The notes under the pieces are model-generated. The model was given only the letters and a program-made list of their open reading frames with translations, made no database searches and had not been told where the DNA came from. Positions 8,190-14,258 of a DNA stretch of 35,173 bases are shown piece after piece; the stretch's first letter is position 1, and every line of letters begins with the position of its first letter. The translations under genes were made by a program, and so were the position numbers. The DNA is from Paenibacillus whitsoniae (GTDB lineage Bacteria; Bacillota; Bacilli; Paenibacillales; NBRC-103111). The stretch spans positions 1 to 35,173 of the forward strand of contig NZ_RXHU01000101.1 in the NCBI RefSeq assembly GCF_003955665.1. Reading direction: 5' to 3'.

Positions 8190-8223
8190 AAAAAAGAGGC
8201 ATCCCTGTCGTCAGGAATGCCTC
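8190..8223 (-). terminator. Leader terminator/attenuator before the first AprA-like gene
   Basis: GAGGCATCCCTG (8196-8207) pairs with CAGGAATGCCTC (8212-8223) around a 4-base loop and, on the minus strand, runs into six T. It lies between the promoter at 8303-8331 and the ribosome binding site of the flavoprotein, so transcripts must pass it to reach the gene. It is directly preceded by a small CCGT-4-ACGG hairpin (8223-8234) with the same geometry as in the ssuB leader. Confidence 0.85.
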
Positions 8224-8234
8224 CGTGTGTACGG
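8223..8234 (-). ncRNA. Conserved CCGT-NNNN-ACGG leader hairpin (sulfonate leader motif, copy A)
   Basis: On the minus strand the leader reads ACCGT ACAC ACGGAGGCA. The ssuB leader carries ACCGT TTCA ACGGAGACA at the same place. In both, the last stem base is also the first base of the following terminator stem. The shared sequence and identical geometry in front of two functionally linked genes suggest a small cis-acting RNA element. No named riboswitch class was recognised. Confidence 0.5.
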
Positions 8235-8283
8235 TTGGCCTCGCTTGCTTCAGCTCTATTCTCTTTCCCGTTAATACCTACTT

Positions 8284-8299
8284 GTTTAATCGGATTATA
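8284..8299 (-). promoter_or_regulatory. Shared 16-bp regulatory box (copy A)
   Basis: GTTTAATCGGATTATA on the plus strand differs by one base from GTTTTATCGGATTATA at 13055-13070 before ssuB. Here it lies just downstream of the -10 element, where a bound repressor would block initiation. It probably binds the regulator common to both halves of the sulfonate cluster. Confidence 0.5.
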
Positions 8300-8302
8300 C
8301 GC

Positions 8303-8331
8303 ATCATATCGCTAATTTTTTATAACGTCAA
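8303..8331 (-). promoter_or_regulatory. Sigma-A promoter of the first AprBA-like / ssuA unit
   Basis: Minus-strand -35 TTGACG (8326-8331), 17-base spacer, -10 TATGAT (8303-8308). The -35 starts only 15 bases after the stop of the second ferredoxin gene, and no terminator lies between, so the upstream operon can also read in. Transcripts from both origins must pass the leader terminator at 8190-8223. Confidence 0.75.
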
Positions 8332-8345
8332 TAGAAAAATTCAAT

Positions 8346-8690
8346 TCATGACCCGCGCTTCGGTAAAATCCGGTCAATGAACGGCGTCGTATCGAGCTCA
8401 GCCAGCGTTGTCCGCCCTTTGCCCCAGCCGATGATCTCCCGCCAGCTGCCCAATACGCCGCCGTCAGCCAGCTCCTTCTCGGAAGGCGGAGCCTCCAAGG
8501 GATCGGCAAACGGCGCAACATACAGCGCGTCTACCGGGCAATAGACCTCGCAAATATAGCAAGTTTGGCAATCGTCCTGACGGGCAATTACCGGGATGCC
8601 GTCCGCCCCCTTATCGAACACGTTCGTCGGACATACCCGGACGCACTGATTGCAAGCTACGCAGCGCTCTGCGCTTACCACCTCGATCAT
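8346..8690 (-). CDS. AprB-like 2x[4Fe-4S] ferredoxin subunit, copy 2, 114 aa
   Basis: The same two CxxCxxCxxxCP motifs (Cys10/13/16/20 and 41/44/47/51) as in copy 1, with near-identical core sequence (CPTNVFDKG, GIPVIARQ, ALYVAP) and a related GWGKGRTTLAE tail. The ATG overlaps the flavoprotein stop by four bases. It should form an electron-transfer pair with the flavoprotein at 8687-10285. The strict repetition of gene order, overlap and tail in both copies shows a duplication of the whole two-gene module rather than independent gain. Confidence 0.88.
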   Translation of the reverse strand: MIEVVSAERCVACNQCVRVCPTNVFDKGADGIPVIARQDDCQTCYICEVYCPVDALYVAPFADPLEAPPSEKELADGGVLGSWREIIGWGKGRTTLAELDTTPFIDRILPKRGS

Positions 8691-10285
8691 CGTACAGTCA
8701 CCTCCTGATGCTGAAACGCCTCAGGCCGAACGTGAATGTGATCGAAGCCAGAGACCGTCAGCCGATGCTGTTGAAGCGGATCCGTTTCCGGATATTCCAG
8801 GAAACGGTGAAGCCCGCGCGACTCCTTGCGCGCCAGCGCGGCGGCGTACATCCAGCGCGCCGTTGCGAGCATCGCGGCCGCTTCTCTCGCCCGCACCCGC
8901 CCCTGCACCGTGGGCGAGGCTGCGGCGCCCTGGATGCCGCTCCACAGGGCATCCAGGCGCGCCAGCGACTCCCGCAGCACAGGCTCGCTGCGGAAATAAT
9001 TGATGTCCAGCGGAAACACTTCCCGCTGGACCGCCTCAACCAAGGCGGCTGCGTCCAGCTCAGCCGCCGCTGACGCCTTGCCCGCGACGCCATAGCGGCC
9101 CGCGGGCTGCGGGTTGCGCCCGGCCGCGCTGCGCCCCAGCGCCAGCGCATGCGTCGCCGCTCCGGCGCCCGCCCACGTGCCGGAGGAAATCGCCCAGGAG
9201 GCGTTGAACGCGCCTCCGCCCGACTTCGCCCCCGTGACACGTTCACGGGTGGCCGCATCGCCGGCGGCATAAAGGCCCGGCACCGAAGACGCACAGCTCT
9301 CGTCGGTGAGGCGGATGCCGCCTGTGCCACGGACGGTTCCCTCGTAGCGCAGCGTCAGCGGGAACCGTTCTTTGAACGGATCGATGCCCGCACGATCCAG
9401 CGGCAAGAAGAAAATCGCATGCGATTTTCGCAGAATTTGCTGCTTTTCTTCCGTATCCGCATGATTCAGCACTGCATACACAGGCCCTTTGCTGAGCATG
9501 TTCGGCAGAAAATCGCCGGCGCGCGGACCGCCGCCCTGCAGCACAGTGCCATCTTCAGCCGTATATGTGGCCCAGTTCAGCAGCCGACCTCTCGTCACGG
9601 TGCCGAACGCCGCACTCGGCGCATACTGACGAGTGAACTCCATGCCGGACAGCTCGGCGCCAAGCTCGGCCGCCATGAGATACCCGTCGCCGGTCAGCAC
9701 ATTGCAGCCGAGCCCTTTGCTCAGAAAAGCGCAGCCGCCCGTCGCCAGGACGACGGCATTCGCCCGTACTTCCCAGTCCTCGCCGGTCAGCCGGTTAATC
9801 CCCCGCGCACCGCCAACGCCGTGCTCATCGCTGAGCAGTTCAAGCGCCGGCGACTGATCGAGGATCGTAACCCCGGCGCGGCTGACTTGGCGGCGCATAA
9901 TTTTCATGTATTCAGGCCCTTGCAAATGATCGCGCAGCGGCACGCCGTTCTCGTCCCGCCGGAACGGGTAGCCCCAGCTTTCGACCAGCAGGAGGCTTTC
10001 GTAGACCTGGTCCAGCACGCGATGGATCCAGGCCGGTTCCGCCAAATAGCCGCTCTCTTGATAGCGCTGCTGCACCGCTTTTTCCCGAAGCTCGGCGTCC
10101 GGCGGCAAATAAAGCAGATTGGTGCCCCCTGGGGCGGTCGCCCCGCTGGAGCCTAAGTAGCCTTTATCCGCCAGGATCACCTTGGCTCCTTGCTGTGCGG
10201 CGCTCCATGCCGCCCATGCCCCAGCAGGACCTCCCCCGATGACAAGAACATCCGCCTGCCGTTTTTTCGTACGAATCTCACTCAT
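8687..10285 (-). CDS. AprA-like FAD-dependent oxidoreductase, copy 2, 532 aa
   Basis: FAD-binding VIGGGPAGAWAAW (residues 15-27), ADKGYLGSSGATAPGG, VVLATGGCAFLSKGLG and GTGGIRLTDESCASSVPGLYAAGDAATRE follow the same order as in copy 1. I chose ATG at 10285; a GTG two codons earlier (10291) is also possible behind the GAGGGGG site. The gene begins 31 bases after the second permease and is part of the ssuB-ssuC-ssuC operon. The 3' half has visibly higher GC and more Ala/Arg than copy 1 (around 8870-9170), as if it had diverged faster or has a different history. The reaction is unknown; an adenylylsulfate-reductase-like flavin chemistry on an organosulfur compound is an inference from homology and neighbours. 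Confidence 0.87.
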   Translation of the reverse strand: MSEIRTKKRQADVLVIGGGPAGAWAAWSAAQQGAKVILADKGYLGSSGATAPGGTNLLYLPPDAELREKAVQQRYQESGYLAEPAWIHRVLDQVYESLLLVESWGYPFRRDENGVPLRDHLQGPEYMKIMRRQVSRAGVTILDQSPALELLSDEHGVGGARGINRLTGEDWEVRANAVVLATGGCAFLSKGLGCNVLTGDGYLMAAELGAELSGMEFTRQYAPSAAFGTVTRGRLLNWATYTAEDGTVLQGGGPRAGDFLPNMLSKGPVYAVLNHADTEEKQQILRKSHAIFFLPLDRAGIDPFKERFPLTLRYEGTVRGTGGIRLTDESCASSVPGLYAAGDAATRERVTGAKSGGGAFNASWAISSGTWAGAGAATHALALGRSAAGRNPQPAGRYGVAGKASAAAELDAAALVEAVQREVFPLDINYFRSEPVLRESLARLDALWSGIQGAAASPTVQGRVRAREAAAMLATARWMYAAALARKESRGLHRFLEYPETDPLQQHRLTVSGFDHIHVRPEAFQHQEVTVR

Positions 10286-10316
10286 CTTCACGCATCCCCC
10301 TCATCTTGGATGTCCG

Positions 10317-11177
10317 TTATCCTTGATAGCTATCTCGCCAGCTCAGCCACGATTTCTCCAGCCACCGCACAAAAGAATCAATCGTTTTTCCAATGACGGC
10401 AAATAGAATAACCCCAACAAAAATAAGCTCGGCATTCGAATTTTGCTTGCCGTAATTAATCAGAAAGCCAATGCCCTGCTGTGAGCCAATAAGCTCTGCA
10501 ACGACCAGGCCCAGCCAGGAAATTGCGACAGAGAGCCGCAAACCCAGCAGAACGCTCGGCAGAGAAGCAGGTAAAATAAGCCGAAAAATCTGTTTGGTTT
10601 TGCTGAAGCTCAGCACTTGCGCAACTTCAAACAGCTTTTGATCAACGCCACGAATCCCCAAAAACGTGTATAAATACATTGGAAAGAAAGAACCCGTCGC
10701 GATAATGCAGATTTTCGACGCCTCGCCGAATCCAAGCCACAGAATAATCAGCGGCGCAATCGCGAGATGGGGAATCATCCGCAGCATTTGAAACGAAGGA
10801 TCAAGCAGCGATTCCAGCTTCTGGATAAAACCCACAAAAAAGCCGAAGACCAACCCGATCGTACCGCCGATCAGAAACCCGATGAACGCTCGCTTCAGCG
10901 AAATAGCCAAATTCGTGGACAGCTCGCCGGAAGCCAGCAGCGATTGAAATTGCTCGAGGATACGAAGCGGTGTCGGCAGAAACCCCGTAGAAATCCAGCC
11001 CAGATCCCCCGCAGCTTGCCAAACGATCAGAATAAAAAACGGTAGAATCGCACCGACGGCCACATCGTTGGCTTTTTCTTTCAAACGTCGCAAGCGATAG
11101 ACGCTTTTCCCTTCGGACGCCTCGGATGAGCGAAGCCCGGGAGCGGCTTGTTGAATCATTTTTGCAGAATTGCTCAT
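10317..11177 (-). CDS. ssuC: Sulfonate-type ABC transporter permease SsuC, paralogue 2, 286 aa
   Basis: A BPD-transport permease with about six membrane segments. Typical SsuC/TauC marks are the GFLPTP block after the first membrane segment, MLRMIPHLAIAPLIILWLGFGEASKI, and the cytoplasmic EAA-type loop FEVAQVLSFSKTKQIFRLILPASLPSVLLGLRL that contacts the ATPase. The start at 11177 follows AAAGGAGG by eight bases. It is closely related to the neighbouring 11238-12086 gene, so the transporter may be a heterodimer, or two homodimeric versions may share one ATPase. It is followed directly by the second AprBA-like pair. Confidence 0.92.
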   Translation of the reverse strand: MSNSAKMIQQAAPGLRSSEASEGKSVYRLRRLKEKANDVAVGAILPFFILIVWQAAGDLGWISTGFLPTPLRILEQFQSLLASGELSTNLAISLKRAFIGFLIGGTIGLVFGFFVGFIQKLESLLDPSFQMLRMIPHLAIAPLIILWLGFGEASKICIIATGSFFPMYLYTFLGIRGVDQKLFEVAQVLSFSKTKQIFRLILPASLPSVLLGLRLSVAISWLGLVVAELIGSQQGIGFLINYGKQNSNAELIFVGVILFAVIGKTIDSFVRWLEKSWLSWRDSYQG

Positions 11178-11237
11178 GGCATATGCCTCCTTTGTCTCTG
11201 AAATTCGTTCCGATATCTCTCAATCGCTTTTCCTTAC

Positions 11238-12086
11238 CTACCCCTTGAAACTGTCTTTCCAACGCAGCCATCTCCGTTCGAGATAACGCACAGCGCTATC
11301 AGCCACAATGCCGAACAGAGCGAAGACGAAGATGCCGACAAAAACGACCGGCGTTTTCGAGAATTGCCGCGCATCGGACATCATATAGCCGATTCCCGAC
11401 GTAGCGCCCATCAGCTCCGCGACGACAAGGCCCAGCCACGATACGCCTAGCGAGATGCGAACGCCGAGCAAAATATTCGGCAGCGCTGCAGGAATCGTGA
11501 GCCGGGTCGCCTGCTTCCAGCGGCTGAAGCCAAGCACTTTGGCGACATCGAACAGCTTGTTGTCCACTCCGCGAATGCCAAGAAAAGTATTGATGTACAA
11601 TGGAAAAAAAGCGCCCTTGGCAATCAGTAAGATTTTCGCCGTCTCTCCGATCCCGAACCACAGAATAAAAAGCGGAGCAATGGCCAAATGCGGAACCATT
11701 CGCAGCATCTGAACGGTCGGGTCCAGTGCCCGTTCCGTTTGCCGGAACAAACCGACTAATGCGCCAAAAGCCAACCCGAGCGCGCCTCCCAACGCGAACC
11801 CGATCAAAGCCCGCACGATGCTGATCTTCATGTGTCCCCACAGTTCGCCGGTCTCTACCAAGCGAACCCCGGCTTGCACAATCCTGGACGGCGTCGGAAA
11901 TAACAACGATGAAATAAATCCTTGATCCCCAAGGATCTGCCATGCGGCAAGGGCGAAAGCCGGCACTAAAGCGCCAAGGCCAATTCGCTGGATGCGTTGG
12001 CGCACGATGCTGCTACTGCCGTTCCACTGCGGCCGAGTAGCCAGCACCGCTTCTGAGCTAACCTGCTTCATTTGCGGAGTAGTCAT
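11238..12086 (-). CDS. ssuC: Sulfonate-type ABC transporter permease SsuC, paralogue 1, 282 aa
   Basis: Six predicted membrane segments, FPTPSRIV after the first, MLRMVPHLAIAPLFILWFGIGETAKI in the centre, and the EAA loop FDVAKVLGFSRWKQATRLTIPAALPNILLGVRI. The ATG follows GAGGGG by nine bases and the gene begins 21 bases after the ssuB stop. It shares most of the central region with the downstream permease, pointing to a local duplication. It forms the membrane channel of the sulfonate importer. Confidence 0.92.
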   Translation of the reverse strand: MTTPQMKQVSSEAVLATRPQWNGSSSIVRQRIQRIGLGALVPAFALAAWQILGDQGFISSLLFPTPSRIVQAGVRLVETGELWGHMKISIVRALIGFALGGALGLAFGALVGLFRQTERALDPTVQMLRMVPHLAIAPLFILWFGIGETAKILLIAKGAFFPLYINTFLGIRGVDNKLFDVAKVLGFSRWKQATRLTIPAALPNILLGVRISLGVSWLGLVVAELMGATSGIGYMMSDARQFSKTPVVFVGIFVFALFGIVADSAVRYLERRWLRWKDSFKG

Positions 12087-12107
12087 CGTATACGTCCCCT
12101 CTCTTTT

Positions 12108-12884
12108 TTAAATTCCCGAGCTGTCAACCAATTCAAGCTCCTCGATTTTTTCAAATTCGTTCAGCACCTTCAGTCTCAGCTCTTGAAAAGAGGTCGTCGA
12201 TTTCTTCCGCGGGAACGGCAGATCAATCGGTACGATATTCCGGATTGCGCCAGGCCGAGGCTTGAGAATGACAACCCGGTTGCCGAGATAAATCGCCTCA
12301 TCAATATCATGCGTGACGAAAATCATCGTCGTTTTATTTTTTTGCCAAATGTCGATGAGCACTTCCTGCATATGTGTACGGGTAAACGCGTCAAGTGCGC
12401 CGAAAGGCTCGTCAAGCAGCAGCACCTTCGGACTGCGAAGCAGTGCCCTGGCAATGGCAACCCGCTGGGCCATACCGCCCGACAGCTCACGCGGATAAGC
12501 TTTCTGAAAACCTTCCAGTCGCACGAGCGCAATCAGCTCGTCGACTTTACGGCGCACATCGGCCTGCTTGAGCGATAAATCTGCCGCGATGTTTTTCTCA
12601 ACCGTCAACCACGGAAACAAGCGCGGCTCTTGAAAAATAAAACCTTTGTCAATACCCGGCGCTTTAATCGGTTCGCCGCCAAGTCGAACCACACCCGTGT
12701 ACTGAGCGTCCAGTCCGGCGATAATTTTTAACAGCGTGCTTTTGCCGCATCCGCTGGGGCCGATAACTGTTATGAACTCCCCTTCTTTCACATGCAGTTG
12801 AACATCGTGTAGTGCCTGCACAGCACCTTTACTTGACGTAAACGTCTTGTTTAATTGCTGGATCGTAAGCAGCGCTTCAGTCAA
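12108..12884 (-). CDS. ssuB: Sulfonate-type ABC transporter ATP-binding protein SsuB, 258 aa
   Basis: Walker A GPSGCGKST (residues 42-50), Q-loop FIFQEPRLFPW, signature LSGGMAQRVAIARAL, Walker B VLLLDEPFGALD and the switch histidine in MIFVTHDIDEA are all present. The start is TTG at 12884, eight bases after AAAGGAG; the resulting length is normal for SsuB/TauB. Reading further upstream to ATG at 13001 would translate through the leader terminator and has no ribosome binding site, so it is rejected. It is the first gene of the ssuB-ssuC-ssuC-flavoprotein-ferredoxin unit and energises uptake of the substrate bound by the SsuA-like lipoprotein. Confidence 0.92.
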   Translation of the reverse strand: MTEALLTIQQLNKTFTSSKGAVQALHDVQLHVKEGEFITVIGPSGCGKSTLLKIIAGLDAQYTGVVRLGGEPIKAPGIDKGFIFQEPRLFPWLTVEKNIAADLSLKQADVRRKVDELIALVRLEGFQKAYPRELSGGMAQRVAIARALLRSPKVLLLDEPFGALDAFTRTHMQEVLIDIWQKNKTTMIFVTHDIDEAIYLGNRVVILKPRPGAIRNIVPIDLPFPRKKSTTSFQELRLKVLNEFEKIEELELVDSSGI

Positions 12885-12907
12885 ATCACTCAACTCCTTT
12901 ATATAAT

Positions 12908-12947
12908 AAAAAAGAGACACTCTTCTCCGATTGAGAAAAAGTGTCTC
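12908..12947 (-). terminator. Leader terminator/attenuator before ssuB
   Basis: GAGACAC (12914-12920) pairs with GTGTCTC (12941-12947), with an inner TTCTC/GAGAA arm, followed on the minus strand by six T (12908-12913). It lies 10-20 bases before the ssuB ribosome binding site and downstream of its promoter, so it must be read through for ssuB expression. Confidence 0.85.
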
Positions 12948-12958
12948 CGTTGAAACGG
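12947..12958 (-). ncRNA. Conserved CCGT-NNNN-ACGG leader hairpin (sulfonate leader motif, copy B)
   Basis: Minus strand ACCGT TTCA ACGGAGACA, directly joined to the terminator stem, matching the element at 8223-8234 in sequence and spacing. A GGTGACCACC segment just before it could pair with the hairpin and offers an alternative fold. Confidence 0.5.
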
Positions 12959-13001
12959 TGGTCACCCAAGATTCAATTGTGATCGTTGTGAACTTATGCA
13001 T

Positions 13002-13030
13002 AGCGTAACATCCCGAGTTGTCGCCGTCAA
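13002..13030 (-). promoter_or_regulatory. Probable promoter of the ssuB operon
   Basis: Minus-strand -35 TTGACG (13025-13030), 17-base spacer and a weak -10 TACGCT (13002-13007) with an upstream TG that could act as an extended -10. The weak -10 and the dyad directly upstream of the -35 fit a promoter that needs an activator. Confidence 0.45.
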
Positions 13031-13033
13031 TAA

Positions 13034-13078
13034 AAATATCATATATTCCGATGCGTTTTATCGGATTATATGATATTT
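13034..13078 (-). promoter_or_regulatory. 19-bp dyad containing the shared box (copy B); operator and/or terminator
   Basis: Arms 13034-13052 and 13060-13078 are inverted repeats with one mismatch around a 7-base spacer. The right arm and spacer contain GTTTTATCGGATTATA (13055-13070), repeated at 8284-8299. The dyad ends three bases before the -35 of the ssuB promoter, as expected for an activator site. It also lies 15 bases after the stop of the 57-aa gene and is followed by TTTTTATTG on the minus strand, so it could double as an AT-rich terminator. Confidence 0.55.
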
Positions 13079-13093
13079 AGCGTGTTTTATATA

Positions 13094-13267
13094 TTACATT
13101 CGGCCCGTATCAAGCCCTTCATAAGGATTGCCGCTTACAAATTTTCGCCACGACTCCTTCTTGCTCAGTTCTTTCAGCGACTCGGCTTGCGCATTTGCCG
13201 CACCTTCCTGCTCGAATACGAGACTTCCGGAACCATCGTAAAACCAAGGTCGATCCTGCTCGGACAT
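13094..13267 (-). CDS. Small acidic orphan protein, 57 aa
   Basis: ATG at 13267 lies seven bases after GGAGG, a strong site, and the frame ends with TAA at 13094. A longer reading to 13411 would pass through the azoreductase terminator region and is rejected. The product begins MSEQDRPWFYDGSGSLVFEQ, is charged and hydrophilic, has no cysteine and no membrane segment, and contains ESLKELSKKESWRKFV, likely a helix. I do not recognise a family. It lies alone between the azoreductase terminator and the ssuB operator dyad, in the same direction as ssuB, so a link to sulfonate use is possible but unproven. Confidence 0.65.
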   Translation of the reverse strand: MSEQDRPWFYDGSGSLVFEQEGAANAQAESLKELSKKESWRKFVSGNPYEGLDTGRM

Positions 13268-13392
13268 GGATTCACCTCCAAAAAGGTTTTGGGCGCCGAT
13301 GTTCCCTTCCTCTGACTTTCCATGTAAGCGCATCCAACTTAAGCTTAGCGAAAACGACGTGAAAAAGCAAGGCACCGTCCCCGGAAAAACAG

Positions 13393-13420
13393 AAAAAAAG
13401 AGCTGTGACACACAGCTCTT
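13393..13420 (-). terminator. Rho-independent terminator of the azoreductase gene
   Basis: A perfect 10-bp stem AAGAGCTGTG (13398-13407) with CACAGCTCTT (13411-13420), 3-base loop and a run of seven T on the minus strand. It starts 13 bases after the azoR stop. Confidence 0.93.
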
Positions 13421-13432
13421 CCCTAATTATTA

Positions 13433-14068
13433 TTAGAAACGTGCAGCCGCTTCCTTAGCTTTCACGATCGCATTCGCTTTAATCGTTTCCGCTTCACCTG
13501 GCGCAGCCGCCATACCTTCAACGAAGATGCCTTCGAAGCTAGGAACGCCGGTGAATTGCATGATTTTCGCCAGGTAGCTGTGGCCGGACTCGAAGCCTAC
13601 AGCAGGACCTTCGGAGTAGACGCCGCCGGATGCTTGGATGTGCAGCGCTTTTTTGTCATTTAGCAAACCAACTGGGCCTTGCTCTGTGTATTTGAATGTT
13701 TTGCCTGCCGAGCAAATCGCATCGATGTAGGCTTTCAGAACCGGCGGGAAGGAGAAGTTCCACATTGGAGAGACGTATACATATTTGTCAGCCGCGACAT
13801 ATTGGTCAACAATTTGACCGAGACGGGCAATTTTCGCTTGCTCATCGGCAGTCAGCGTGTCAAACGCGGCGCCGGAACGCAGTTTGTTCCAACCGTTCAA
13901 TACATCGCCGTCGATTTGCGGTACGTTTTCTTTGAACAAATCAAGATGAATAATTTCGTCGCCTGGGTTAGCTTGGCGATAAGCGTCAATGAACTCTTTG
14001 CCGACAGCCATGCTGAAGGAAGTTTGGTGGTCGTTCGGATTTGCCGTAATGTAAAGAACAGTTGCCAT
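13433..14068 (-). CDS. azoR: FMN-dependent NADH:azoreductase, 211 aa
   Basis: Flavodoxin-like fold of the AzoR/NQO family: VLYITANPNDHQTSFSMAV at the N-terminus (phosphate-binding loop), SPMWNFSFPPVLKAYIDAI in the centre (FMN-contacting MWNF) and a GGVYS loop. These cytoplasmic dimers reduce azo compounds and quinones by two-electron transfer and are usually induced by electrophile stress. Length is typical. GAGAGTGAG lies just before ATG at 14068. The gene is monocistronic, with its own promoter and terminator. A 19-bp palindrome between -35 and -10 suggests tight repression, as Bacillus azoreductases are controlled by YodB or MhqR, although the site here is different in sequence. Confidence 0.93.
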   Translation of the reverse strand: MATVLYITANPNDHQTSFSMAVGKEFIDAYRQANPGDEIIHLDLFKENVPQIDGDVLNGWNKLRSGAAFDTLTADEQAKIARLGQIVDQYVAADKYVYVSPMWNFSFPPVLKAYIDAICSAGKTFKYTEQGPVGLLNDKKALHIQASGGVYSEGPAVGFESGHSYLAKIMQFTGVPSFEGIFVEGMAAAPGEAETIKANAIVKAKEAAARF

Positions 14069-14111
14069 GATCTCACTCTCTCATTCTGTAATTTTATTTG
14101 TTACATTTCTC

Positions 14112-14139
14112 ATTATAACTTATTTAAAATAAGTTGCAA
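14112..14139 (-). promoter_or_regulatory. azoR promoter with 19-bp palindromic operator
   Basis: Minus-strand -35 TTGCAA (14134-14139), 16-base spacer, -10 TATAAT (14112-14117). The spacer is almost filled by the perfect palindrome AACTTATTTAAAATAAGTT (14117-14135). A second palindrome CAAATATTTATTTG (14141-14154) lies just upstream of the -35. A repressor dimer bound here would exclude RNA polymerase. Confidence 0.75.
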
Positions 14140-14202
14140 GCAAATATTTATTTGATTGTAAAAACATATTTACTAATATATCTGTAAATTTCATCTTACA
14201 AA

Positions 14203-14234
14203 ATAAAAACCGCCTGGCTTCTTCGCCAGACGGT
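14203..14234 (-). terminator. Rho-independent terminator of the two-component/GT28/deacetylase operon
   Basis: ACCGCCTGGC (14209-14218) pairs with GCCAGACGGT (14225-14234) with one G-U pair, followed by a T-run on the minus strand (14203-14208). It lies 25 bases after the deacetylase stop. Confidence 0.92.
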
Positions 14235-14258
14235 CGTCTTTTATCCAGACATATGCCC

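Noticed and set aside
8190..8290. SAM-I (S-box) or T-box riboswitch in the sulfonate leaders
   Set aside because: The leaders are only about 100 bases long. They lack the S-box core sequences and the T-box GGTGGNACCGCG element and stem I. Only the terminator logic is similar.
12885..13001. In-frame extension of ssuB or a leader peptide starting at ATG 13001
   Set aside because: It would translate the leader terminator, has no ribosome binding site before the ATG, and adds residues unrelated to SsuB proteins. The TTG at 12884 has an ideal site and gives the normal family length.
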